Assembly (NCBI RefSeq): GCF_001661265.1
Contig: NW_017567011.1
Span: forward strand, 186,001 to 250,000
Origin: Saitoella complicata NRRL Y-17804
Taxonomy: Eukaryota > Ascomycota > Saitoellomycetes > Saitoellales > Saitoellaceae
DNA length: 64,000 nucleotides
Reading direction: 5' to 3'
Below, piece by piece: positions 10,230 to 20,072 of this stretch. The number at the start of each line of letters is the position of its first letter. The stretch's first letter is position 1. Made by a program: the position numbers and the translations under genes. The notes beneath the pieces were generated by a model, which was not told the DNA's origin, made no database searches, and saw nothing but the letters and a program-made list of their open reading frames with translations.

Positions 10230-13200
10230 TCACAACACCAGATATTTCTCTGTAACCTTCTTCGCCAACTTCATATTTCCAGCAACGATATAGACCAGCT
10301 GCAGATTGTATGCAGCTTCCCACCTGAAATCAAACCTTTCAAGTTCTTTTGCTTCAGGGGTGTTCTCCATGACCCCTTCGTGCAGCTCGTCAGAAAGACG
10401 AAGCGCAGACTCGTAGCAAGGAATAGCAAGATGGCCTAGACCCAAGTGATGGTACGCCCTGGCCATGTTGTACTCAGCTTCAAGGCGTGCAAAACGTCCC
10501 TGTTCCTTGCGAATGTCGTAATATTTGAGCAAGAACATGAAACCCTGAATGATCTGGTACTGTCGGTTGTCGGTCTGACGCTTCAAGGCTTGGCCAAGAT
10601 AGGCCACTGCGGTCGAAAAGCAGACCATGGGATCGACGACACCGACTTCGCGGCCAATAGCATATGCGCGGAGATAGTAATCTGCAAGTTCCATCAGCTT
10701 CAGTGCTCAGAGCAATGCATGATAGTGAAACATACTCAAAGCAACTACATAACTCTTGTTCCCGGCCATCATATGCCCGTATGTCATCAACGCGAACGGG
10801 TTGTACCTGGTAATATTCTTCTTCGGCGGTTGCAGTGCAGTCTTGTTGGGTTTTGATGAGAGCTTGTTGTCCAAAACGGTATCAACTTGCCTGACGAGAC
10901 GCAGGAAGTATTTCTGACTAGGTCCGGCGACAAAGGTATCCAGACTGTCATGACCAGTACCGATAGCGGCATAGAACATCTTGAAAGTATCGAAGGTGTG
11001 ACTCTCTTTCTGCAAGAACCATCTTGCAGCCGCTTGACCACGTTCCGCGTCATTGGCGCGAATTGCACAAGCTGTGATTATGGGTTAGCGAGCTGTTTCT
11101 GACATTGAATGCGTCTCTCTCACCTAAGCTCACTAGATGCATTTGTACTTCCCGCTCTTTGTTCTGGTAAAACACATTTGCTGCCACTGCGGAATCCAAG
11201 ATCTTGTACGCATCCAGAATATCTCCGTACGTTGCGAGTAGCACTGCACATTGCAGAAATGTGTGCAACCACTTATCCCACGCCATCCCTCTGAACTCCG
11301 TAGGATACCGCTCAGGATCCTCTCCCCAAGCAGTTTGTGAATCGTCTCCAGCTGCAGACTCTTGAAGTCTATGTGCCAACATTTCCAAACGCTCGTTCAT
11401 ACCCTTCTTCTTGGTCTGCATGAATCGCAACCCCTTGAACTTCTGCCATCTTTCACCAGGATAGAAGGACTTGACGGAAGCAAACTCCTCGCAAAGCTCG
11501 GTGGCAGTGTTCACCCACTCCTCTACAGCAACGGGATCGTGCGCCTCCATCTGCTCACGGATGAGGTCAAGCTTTTTACCGCGCTCGATCGTAGCCGCAA
11601 TACGAGCCTCTTCGTTTTGAATCTTAATACCACGGAGGCGCTCCAGCTGTCGACGCATTCTCTTGTATCCCCATCGATTAGGGCGAACCCTGTCAGTCAC
11701 CTTGAAGATGGCATGTTCGTCGTCGTCATCTTCCTCCTCAACTTTCTCGAGTGCTTCTGCAGGCAGCTTCGCCAATTCCTCGCTGCGAATGCGAATGACA
11801 TCGTTGATAAGAGCCAGAGCTTCATCTCTCCTATCCAGCAATTCGTACATCTCAGCAAGACGAACGCGTGAATCGATGTCATTCGGAAGCATGGTGTAGA
11901 CAACTGAAAAGCAACTCTCCGCATCCTCGTATTCCTTTAAGGCCAAACAACATCTTCCCAGTCCCATGTAGTTCGCCGGAGCACGCGTGGCCTCACATTC
12001 ATTCAGCGCGTGGTAGAAGCTGCAACTCGCGTCGTATGCTGCCGCCTTGATTCGCTCTCTTTCTTCGTTCTCTGTGATCACTTCGGGGTCAGGATCAATC
12101 TCATCGACTGGCTCAGAATCATCGCAGTTTTCCGCAAATTCCAAACACGCATCCGCAGCAGCCAGGAAAGGTTCTTGCCACTGCTCAGGATCCAGCCCCT
12201 CCAGGACTTGGAGGTGTTGCAAACCTTCCTCCCATTCGCCCAACTTCAACCGACACTGCCCCAGCTTAATCTTCAGCTCCACAGGTAAAGAGTACATGTC
12301 CCTGCCGTCTCTAAGACCAACTGTCCTGCGACTCCGTCTGTTGATGACCTCGACCGCCTTTCTTCTTCGTTCATCATCAACGTCCCACTCGCAATCGGTG
12401 CCGACCTCATCCCACCAGGTCTCCGATCTTCTGCCACGAAGCCAGCGCGCACCAGACCTGATCCTTTCAATGCATTCACTCCAGCGCTCCTCTTCCATGT
12501 AAGCTTCTGCTAGGATATTTAACTCGGAGAAATCAAACTTTGACCCAGGTTTTATAGTCGAGGACTGCATGTAATGCTGCATTGAATCTCCATAGAGCTT
12601 GATCGTTTCAATGTAATTGCCATCTTCGCTGTATATCCTCGCCAACTCCCTCGATATACTCATATCATACGGCAGAAGGTCCAGCAGCCTCTTAAATCCA
12701 GTGATAGCCGCTTGCGTTTTTCCAAGTTGACGGAAAAGAATAGATCGTTCCCATAGCGCGTCAACATCACCCGTCTTATTAGATAGGATACGGGAATAAC
12801 AGTAAGCTGCTTGCTTCCTGTAATGGTCCCTCTGAGTCTCTGTCCTCTCCTCGGTCTCTTCCTCCGCAAACTGCGTTGCGAGCTTAGCACAGGTCACCCA
12901 ACCTTCATTGTTTCTCGATTGATGATGCGCTCCTAGAAACCATATATCCAGTGCTTCCTTGGGGCGTCCCGTATCCATGTAGATCGTACCAAGCGTTTGG
13001 TAAGCCGCGACTACGCGTGGGTCAATCCGGATGATTTCCAGGAAGATCTTACGTGCCGCATCTGGGTCGTGCAGATGAATCCAGAATTCGTTGGCGCGAG
13101 CAAGAAGACCTTCCACTTCTACTGAAGGCTGGTACATAAGTGGTCCACGGCGTCCTTTTCGCTTTCCTTTTTGTTTGAATCCCTTGCCAACGCGCAGATC

Positions 13201-13755
13201 ATTCCGCAGATTCTCGAAGTCGTCGTCCTCGTCTCCATGTCTGCCGAACTGTTTCATTCCGCTGCGCAGGGATGTGTTACCCATCAATGCGTCCTCCCCA
13301 TCACCGTCCTCTTCGCTCTCATCAGACCATAAATCTGGGTCAAGGACATTGATGTTTGGGTTTGGCGGCATACTGTACGCATTCTCCGCTTCCTCGTCAA
13401 TGTACTCTCCGTCAGAGCTGAAGTCGTCCGACTCGTCATCCGAGTCCTCTTCCGCGGCCTGCTGCCGTCGCAGTTCCTTCAGACGTTCCTCGAGCTCATC
13501 AACCAGCTCACGTTCCCGTACCAGCAGATTCTCACGAGGTTCCCATGAGTCATACTGTTCTGTGTAGCCCTTCCAACGCACGAGATACAAGACACGTTTG
13601 CCCTCCTCCGTGAACCCCTTCTTCAGGATCTTCTCGACTTGGTAGTCAGGCTCATTGCTCGACCCACCCTCCAGCCAGCTCTCCGTCGAAGGCCTACCGG
13701 ACATAGCAGCCAGCTGAGGATCAATGTGCATGATCGATTGACCTTCGTCGCCCAT
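10230..13755 (-). CDS. TFC4: TFIIIC subunit tau131 (TFC4/Sfc4) with an N-terminal chromodomain
   Basis: TPR subunit of RNA polymerase III factor TFIIIC, which binds A-box DNA with its partners and recruits TFIIIB. Three minus-strand exons: 13755-11124, 11071-10736 and 10681-10230, with phase-matched introns of 52 and 54 nt; joined length 1,139 residues. Residues 1-35 are polar. Residues 37-90 form a complete chromodomain (DYQVEKIL, LVRWKGY, WEPRENLL), with Tyr38, Trp61 and Tyr64 in the HP1 aromatic-cage positions. An acidic/basic linker (about 95-215) follows, then TPR arrays with the family motifs PRVVAAYQTLGTIYMD and LPYDMSISRELARIY; the last exon continues with YYLRAYAIGRE. I know of no chromodomain in yeast Tfc4 or S. 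pombe Sfc4. The chromodomain and TPRs are in one uninterrupted exon, so this is not a mis-joined model. Confidence 0.92.
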
Positions 13756-14376
13756 CCTGGAGGTGAATGCTGGACTGAATGCTGGTTCCGCTCACTGTTT
13801 TCGTCCTGTAATCTGGGGAGCATATATGCGCAGGCCTATTCAGGTCCGACCCCCCCCCAACTGAAGTGGCCCAGGTCAGCCAATCATTTGCGGTGGCTGG
13901 TAGCGCGGGCAAACAATCGAAGCGATCGCGAAGGAGGACGGTCGAGATATTCACGGACAGGCTCCTCAAGAAAACGGCATTCATTCAGAAGACTTAGCGA
14001 CGTATCCTTTGAGGTTCAGCGAAGAAAAGAGACTGGTTTTCGAGTACTCGCTGCAGGATCTGAACGCTTAGTCAAGATACCCGTCAATCTTTGAAAGGTA
14101 AGTTCGGGCGGCGAACGCGATAGTCACGGCGGGAAGGCCTTTGAACGCGGCGATTTATGCTGGCGAGGGAACGTATGGGACGGTGTGAGCTTTGAGGTCG
14201 CGTTCATGGAGTTTCCCGTCGAGTATCGCCATACGCGTCTCCTAATCATCCTGGACCGTTGCTGACATATCACCAGGTAGTTTTGTATTGAGGTTCGCAC
14301 AAGGAGTTTCCGCATATATCAACAAATCTACGATCGGCTGTGCCAACCTAATACTTGCAACAACCTCATACGAAAA
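13756..14376. other. Divergent promoter region TFC4 / VTS1
   Basis: A 621-bp gene-free region containing a C9 run at 13850-13858. A GTAAGT donor at 14098 and a CACCAG acceptor ending at 14276, with CTAAT/CTGAC upstream of it, would fit an intron in the VTS1 5' UTR, but nothing proves it. Confidence 0.5.
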
Positions 14377-16050
14377 ATGTCCGCCAATTTTAACACCCCG
14401 GACTCTCTCCGCCTGCCTTCGCAGCGCTCACATCATCTTCGCGCCTCCGGCGACTTTTCTGCATTTCAGTCACCCTTGTCAGCACGGTCTGCGCGCCCAG
14501 CATCTGAAATCTTCCTCGCATCGACGAGTCACCGCAATGCGTCCCGGGCTGGAGCTGGCGGAGCGATGTCACCCCCACCGGCAGATGACCCTGAATCACA
14601 GGCTATGGACCAGTGGCTTCAGGATCTTGCTCACTATGAATCTACTCTCGAGGAAATGGCGGCGGCATCATTGGACACCAACTTCAAGGAGGAGCTTTCT
14701 GCGATCGAGCAGTGGTTCCGCGTTCTCTCCGAGGCTGAGCGGACAGCTGCTTTGTACAGCCTCTTGAACGGCACCACTTCCGTGCAGAAGAGATTTTTGA
14801 TCCAGGTTCTGAGGGAAATGTTGAGAAGCGACCCCATGAGTCAACTTCTCAGCCCGGCGAACTACGACAAAGACGTGATACAGGGTCAGCTCTCTGCTGC
14901 TATGTCCGGACTCAGCATCCCGTCGCCATCTCTTGCCTCGCACCCCAACCGCAAATCTACTGCTCTTGATGCCTCGACTGTGTCGAACTTGTTCCCGGAT
15001 GCAGCAGCGGCTATTGCAAAGGAGCGCGCCCGCCTTCAGAACCGCAGATCCGTTGCGTTCGATCACCCTCAGAGCCCATTATGGGGTACTACCGGTACGC
15101 CTACTAGCGTCCGTGCCTCAGAGATCATAAGACCGAAGAGTGCGGATCTGACTGGCGGATGGCCCACCAGCGCCAGCAGGCTCTCTGCTTCCGCTCAGAG
15201 CCCTCGAGTTATGTCCGGATCATTCGTTCCTGACTCGCCTTTCGGTGGTCCTTCTGGTGGTTCATGGGCAAGTATGGTAAACACCCCTCTTGTGCCTATG
15301 TTCAGCCAGAGCACTTCCTCGCAGTCCGCGACTACCAACGCGAATGCGCTCAGGGAGGCTCTGGCGCAGCAGCAACAGCAGGTCTTGCAGCAGCACCGAC
15401 AGATCATCTTGGACTCTGATGTCCGCAAGTTCCGTCGTGGAGCGAAGAGCCCTGCGCCTAGCACTCCTGGATCGAACGCCGGTGCCTACGCTGGCACTCC
15501 CACCAGTGCCACCAACATCGTCATGTACGATGAACACGGTCGTTTGACTGCCTTGCCGCAGCGAGCACCGACGAGCCCGCTCCTCTCCGGTCAGCGTCCA
15601 AGAAGTCCCGGACTTACGAGTCCTTTGGCTTCGGCCTACCCCACCACCGCAGGCTGGACTGTACCAATTGGTATCCAATCCCCTCAAGCCAACGGTTTCC
15701 TTGCCGCCTTCCCTCCTTCGTCTCCGATCCTCGGGCTCGACGCCGCAGGCTACCTTTCCGACCACTCCGGCCGTTCCGTTCACCGCAACGGTTCTCAACG
15801 CCGCGCATCGTCCTCAAAACCCCAAGAAGACCCAACTAACCCCGAGCTTCTTTCCGATTTGTCGGCATGGTTGAGAAGCTTGCGACTCCACAAGTACACC
15901 GATAACTTCACGGGCCTGACATGGCAGGATATGGTTGAGATGGGTGATGCGGAGTTGGACGCGATCGGTGTCAATGCACTTGGTGCTAGGAGGAAGTTAT
16001 TGAAGTGTTTTGAGCAGGTTAGGGAGGCCAGGGATAAGGGAGAGCTGTAG
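14377..16050 (+). CDS. VTS1: SAM-domain RNA-binding protein Vts1 (Smaug family)
   Basis: Vts1 binds hairpin Smaug-recognition elements in mRNAs and recruits the CCR4-NOT deadenylase. A 557-residue single exon. The N-terminal conserved region (residues about 70-170, with MDQWLQDLAHYESTLEEMA and FLIQVLREML) is the fungal Vts1 dimerisation region. A long Ser/Pro/Ala-rich disordered middle with a poly-Gln patch (QQQQQVLQQ, about 328-340) follows. The SAM domain sits at about 488-550 (LSDLSAWLRSLRLHKYTDNF ... GVNALGARRKLLKCFE), including the basic ARRK stretch that contacts RNA. CCR4, its likely partner, is encoded at 55.7 kb of the same window. Confidence 0.93.
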   Translation: MSANFNTPDSLRLPSQRSHHLRASGDFSAFQSPLSARSARPASEIFLASTSHRNASRAGAGGAMSPPPADDPESQAMDQWLQDLAHYESTLEEMAAASLDTNFKEELSAIEQWFRVLSEAERTAALYSLLNGTTSVQKRFLIQVLREMLRSDPMSQLLSPANYDKDVIQGQLSAAMSGLSIPSPSLASHPNRKSTALDASTVSNLFPDAAAAIAKERARLQNRRSVAFDHPQSPLWGTTGTPTSVRASEIIRPKSADLTGGWPTSASRLSASAQSPRVMSGSFVPDSPFGGPSGGSWASMVNTPLVPMFSQSTSSQSATTNANALREALAQQQQQVLQQHRQIILDSDVRKFRRGAKSPAPSTPGSNAGAYAGTPTSATNIVMYDEHGRLTALPQRAPTSPLLSGQRPRSPGLTSPLASAYPTTAGWTVPIGIQSPQANGFLAAFPPSSPILGLDAAGYLSDHSGRSVHRNGSQRRASSSKPQEDPTNPELLSDLSAWLRSLRLHKYTDNFTGLTWQDMVEMGDAELDAIGVNALGARRKLLKCFEQVREARDKGEL

Positions 16051-16292
16051 GGGATGTAACCCTGAAATCTCTACGAAGGGATGTGAAGTGATGTTTGTTG
16101 TTAATCTTTCGTGCGTTGCTCTGCTGGGACAGGTAGCTTCATAATCTTCAATTGATATTCCTATGATTCTGGTTCTTCAGCTCCCTCTCAATCTCAACTC
16201 CGAATTTTGCCTGGCTATGGCGTCATTGCTTATCTCACATTTACTGCTGTGTGCAAAGTGTCCAATACAGAACACCAACCCTAACCAACAGC

Positions 16293-16901
16293 ATGTCTGC
16301 ACAGCCTGTATACCCCCGAGTATCGTAAGAAGAAAACCATGAAGTGCATGCAACTGGCGTGCCAACGTTATCTTCTTGCAGTATCGCATTCTGCACACAA
16401 TGCAAATGGCTCCTGCGAGCGGCGTGGTATGCTCAGGTCCGCCCCTTCGGATCCTCCACCAGTCCTTGCGCTGAATTGAATCCATACGGCAGGAACTGAT
16501 GTCTACATTCTCAACGGACATTGGGGAGGTCGCACTGCAACCTTCGACAGGCGGCACGTTTATCGTGACACTCTCCACCGGACCCAATGAAGATCACCTA
16601 GTATGGGATCGGAAAGCTGAAGGAGGATTTCCGGGTTCTTTAAATTCCCATCCAGTTCAAAAGTTGGTCGCTAATTTAGTGAACAGATTCGAAAGATTTG
16701 AAGAAGAGGATTAGGAACGTCATCCAACCTGAGCGGGACCTGGGACACGTTGATAAGCATGGATCTGCGGAAGGGTTGGGTGCTGCCAAAGACAAGAAGG
16801 AGCCGAAAGAGAAGATTGAGTCAGCGGAGGGTGCGGTACAAGAAGATGCGGAGACTGGGGAACCGGCGGAGACGGAGGAGATTTGCCTGGATTGTCAGTG
16901 A
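16293..16901 (+). CDS. SelW-like Rdx-family redox protein (cysteine form)
   Basis: Thioredoxin-like Rdx family protein, the fungal cysteine homologue of selenoprotein W; exact substrate unknown. Four exons: 16293-16324, 16382-16436, 16493-16634 and 16687-16901; joined length about 147 residues. The model follows family conservation: YPRVS, then FCTQCKWLLRAAWYAQEL (redox CxxC), then the FSTDIGEVALQPSTGG block, VWDRKAEGGFP, DSKDLKKRIR and ERDLGHVDKHG. Frames close exactly at all three joins. Two donors are weak (GTCCGC and GTTCTT). The C-terminal tail of about 45 residues is acidic and ends in CLDCQ, giving a second CxxC motif that I do not recall in the family. Confidence 0.88.
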
Positions 16902-17219
16902 TCATCTAAAAGGAGCATTGACTCCAGTTAGTACAGCATACACACTTGGGCAATGACACAAGTCAAACCCAATTGCGAAACAGATGAGGGAGATGTTGAC
17001 AATACAAATTCCATTGCACGTCACACATACAAATACATGTACGCGTTACTTATACTTATAAAGTGAAAAAACACAAAGACGCCGCTCGCCGCAATCGCAG
17101 AAAGTTAAAACACCGTAAGAAAAACCCAGAAGCAATGAACCCCTTTCGTAGCCTAGCCAAATATCCTCGTCGTTATCACCCTCCTATCTTCAATCCAATT
17201 CGCCATTGATAGCAGGCGT
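16902..17219. other. Convergent 3' intergenic region
   Basis: This region lies between the ends of the SelW-like gene and histone H2B. It is A-rich in the middle. No gene or histone-type stem-loop was recognised by eye. Confidence 0.55.
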
Positions 17220-17793
17220 TTACTTGGAGGAAGAAGAATACTTGGTAACAGCCTGTGCGTCCATCGTTAGCCTCTATACACGGAGTGAATTATTAGAAAA
17301 GTAAAGACTCACCTTAGTTCCCTCAGAAACGGCGTGCTTAGCCAACTCTCCAGGCAAAATCAAACGAACAGAAGTCTGGATCTCCCTTGAAGAGATGGTG
17401 GACTTCTTATTGTAAGCAGCCAACTTGGAGGCCTCAGTCGCGACACGCTCGAAGATGTCGTTGACGAAAGAGTTAAGGATGGACATGGCCTTGTTGGAGA
17501 TACCGGTGTCGGGGTGGACCTGCTTGAGGACTACACGTATCATCGTTAGCCATCACGTTCACGAGCGGACACGGACGCAAAAGACGCGTTTGATGAGTCA
17601 AGTGCGCGTGTAGAAGTAGATTTGACATACCCTTGTAGATGTAAGAAGAGTAAGTCTCCTTCCTGACCTTGCGTCCCTTCTTCTTCTCGCCAGGAGCAGC
17701 GACCTTCTTCTCCTTCTTCTCGGCGGGGGCCTTTCCGGCGGGAGCCTTACCGGCGGGCTTCTTCTGAGCAGCGGGGGTAGTGTCGGCGGCCAT
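17220..17793 (-). CDS. HTB1: Histone H2B
   Basis: Core histone H2B. Three minus-strand exons: 17793-17631, 17530-17313 and 17252-17220, with introns of 100 and 60 nt; joined product 137 residues. It has a Lys/Ala/Pro-rich N-terminal tail, then [21 protein letters not shown], the [22 protein letters not shown] helix, [31 protein letters not shown], and the C-terminal [10 protein letters not shown]. The Lys in AVTKY is the conserved ubiquitination site (yeast Lys123). Introns are usual for histone genes of filamentous ascomycetes. The usual divergent H2A partner is absent upstream; the next gene is a DUF7729-type protein. Confidence 0.97.
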
Positions 17794-18681
17794 GTTAATA
17801 GATGTTATGTGTAAGTGTTGGTGGACGAGGGAGGGAGGGAGCGACTTATAGATGAGGTGACTTGGAGTTGGGAGCTGTGGCTGGTGCGGCCCGTGTACGT
17901 ACGCGTCGACGAGGTTCTGAGTGGGAGGTGAGTTCGTGTTTGTAGGGTTGATTCTGAGAGGTAGACGCGTATATCGTATCTAAGAGTCATGAAAACAGTT
18001 TTCCTTGAGCCTGACATGTTGATCGAGACCAATTGCGAAAAGGTTGTTGGGGGTGACCTGAAGAGGAAGCTCGCACGCGTTCGGGAAGGGAACTCTGGAA
18101 AGACCGTCGTCACGCCGACAACTCAATCGCAATGGATTGCAGCATTCATCCGCGAGCCAAGCTTAAGGTTCCCTGAACTCAACCGGCTCTCACTCTGAAG
18201 TCTTCTATGAACTTCGATTCCCTCCGAGAACGGCCCTCTGCTGCTTAATCTCCTGCTGAATCTAGTATTGCGAGCGTCGGGACGGGTGACAGCGAGAGAC
18301 CGCCATCTACTGCATTCATCCAGCTGATAGAGTTGAAGTTTAACACATTTCTGCTCCTATATGCTGTTTTATGAATTTCGAGCCTCGACCTGCAATCAAT
18401 TCTTGCCTCCTTCATCTCCTCCTTTCCTCCCTTCCGTCCAACCTTTCATGAACGCACAGACCTCCTCTCAATCGCCCACCCCACCTTCAATCTCTATCCA
18501 AGGCCCCAACGATGCATAAACGTACCCCGTACTCAATCGACACTTTATATGCTCATGGTATCTCCTCCCTTCCCGTTCGTTCTCGGCGACTCAGCTTTGT
18601 GTGAGCCCAGACGGTCATTAAGGTTGCATTTCCACTCAACACACTCTTTGATACTTGACAGGCGCCTTTCGAACAAGCGAG
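17794..18681. other. Divergent upstream region of H2B and the DUF7729-like gene
   Basis: An 888-bp region with no convincing gene; specifically no H2A reading frame. A TATAAG box for H2B lies at 17846-17851. The DUF7729-proximal half is C/T-rich, typical of a fungal promoter or 5' UTR. Confidence 0.6.
17846..17851 (-). promoter_or_regulatory. Candidate TATA box of histone H2B
   Basis: TATAAG on the minus strand, about 53 bp upstream of the H2B start codon. This is a motif match only. Confidence 0.4.
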
Positions 18682-19578
18682 ATGATGAAGATGAATGTCA
18701 TTCTTTCAATGTTTCTCATCTTTGCAGCATTTTCGTCCTGCGTAACCTTTGCTTCTCCAGCTCCTGCTTCATCGACGCTCTCGACATCCACCACCTCCTC
18801 ATCCTCCTCAACAACCTCCCTCCTCCCCTTCGACGCCAAGCTAGGCACAAACTACACCCAACCCTCCTGCCTCGCCTTCCTCTCCTCCCTCCAACAGAAT
18901 GCCTCCTTCACATCCTGCCTCCCCTTCTCCTTCCTCCTTACCTCAACCTCCTTCTTCAACATCGAACGCGCGGGCGCATTCGCGGTCAGCTCGGCACTCG
19001 ATCAAGTCTGCTCGGTTAAACCGGATAAATGCAGTGCGGTTCTGGGGGAGTTGGAGAAGGAGCTGGAGGTGGAGTGTGAGGTGGATTTGGGGAGGAGGCA
19101 GCCGGTTGCGGTGGGGGTACAACAGGCGTTTCAGGCGTGGGAGGTGGAGTTTGTTACGGGGTGTTTGAAGGATCCCACGACGGGGTCATACTGTACGTCC
19201 GCCTCCGTCTCTCCTCCATAACCTACATATATGCTAACAATGCTACCCATAGGCTTCTCAACAGCCATAACATTCACCTCTCCAGCGGACTCCTACCTCT
19301 ACTTCCTCCCCCTCGGCTCGACATACCCCGGCGGTGCAAGACCCACGTGTTCGAATTGTACGTTGATGGTTGTGGAGACGTATGATAGTTATGAGGTGCA
19401 GGGTGTGGATACGGTGAAAGGGGTTATTGGGATTGGATGTGGGGATGCGTTTTTGGATGAGGCGGGGAGTGAGAGTGGGATGGGGAGGTATTCGGTTGGT
19501 GGGGTGGGAAGAGTGGAGGTTAGGGGACTTTGGGCAATTGCATTGGCGATGTTTATTCGAGGGTATCTCTGGTTTTGA
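18682..19578 (+). CDS. DUF7729-like secreted, probably GPI-anchored surface protein
   Basis: Function unknown. Two exons, 18682-19192 and 19253-19578 (60-nt intron, GTACGT donor, GCTAAC branch point), giving 278 residues. The ATG at 18682 gives a clear signal peptide (MKMNVILSMFLIFAAFSSC) ending near Ala/Ser-Pro. A short Ser/Thr linker follows, then a Cys-containing domain beginning at NYTQPSCLAFL with the SFTSCLPFSFLLTSTSFFN block. That block resembles the fungal DUF7729 family. The C terminus (GLWAIALAMFIRGYLWF) is hydrophobic after small residues, as for GPI attachment. Family assignment is from recall of the FTSCLPFS motif; no activity can be stated. Confidence 0.75.
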
Positions 19579-20072
19579 CTGGATATGGGGGGCCGAAGAG
19601 GACGGTGGAGCACGGGAGCGATACCATGCATTTCACGACGATCTCTAAACACATACCACATATATTTCTTCGTTATACTGATTACTCAACAACCGTCATC
19701 CATGTATAAACCGAGCGACCCGTTAATGAAGTCTCCGTTGGAGTTAACGTTGGCCCTCTGCAAGCCTTCAGCTCAGTGAGTGCGTCGTGCCTGCGATCCC
19801 ATACGCTCGATTACGAACCAAACAACAAAATAAAACCAGAGACGAGCGTTGTCAAGGCCGTCATATACCCCGGTTGAGCTCTGCTGAAGAAGCGACACGC
19901 GACTTACGACGTTCTTTACCAGTATCCAGCTTCTCCGTGGCGATTGTGACGTTTGGTCCTTTGTTTGGGTAGCACCACCCCTTTCTTGCATCGACATACG
20001 TACGGCAGCAGGCAGCGAATAGTTTGACCCACGACAAGCGAGAAACCCTAGAGGGGTTTGCGACACATACAC
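19579..20072. other. Intergenic region before CDH1
   Basis: A 494-bp region between tandem genes. No gene, repeat or RNA was recognised. Confidence 0.55.

Noticed and set aside
13639-14094. 151-codon plus-strand frame between TFC4 and VTS1
   Set aside because: It overlaps the start of TFC4 in antisense and runs into low-complexity promoter sequence.
17805-18113. Candidate H2A gene divergent from H2B
   Set aside because: The frame is Ser/Thr/Arg-rich without any histone-fold motif, and no AGLQFPVGR-type block is present on either strand.
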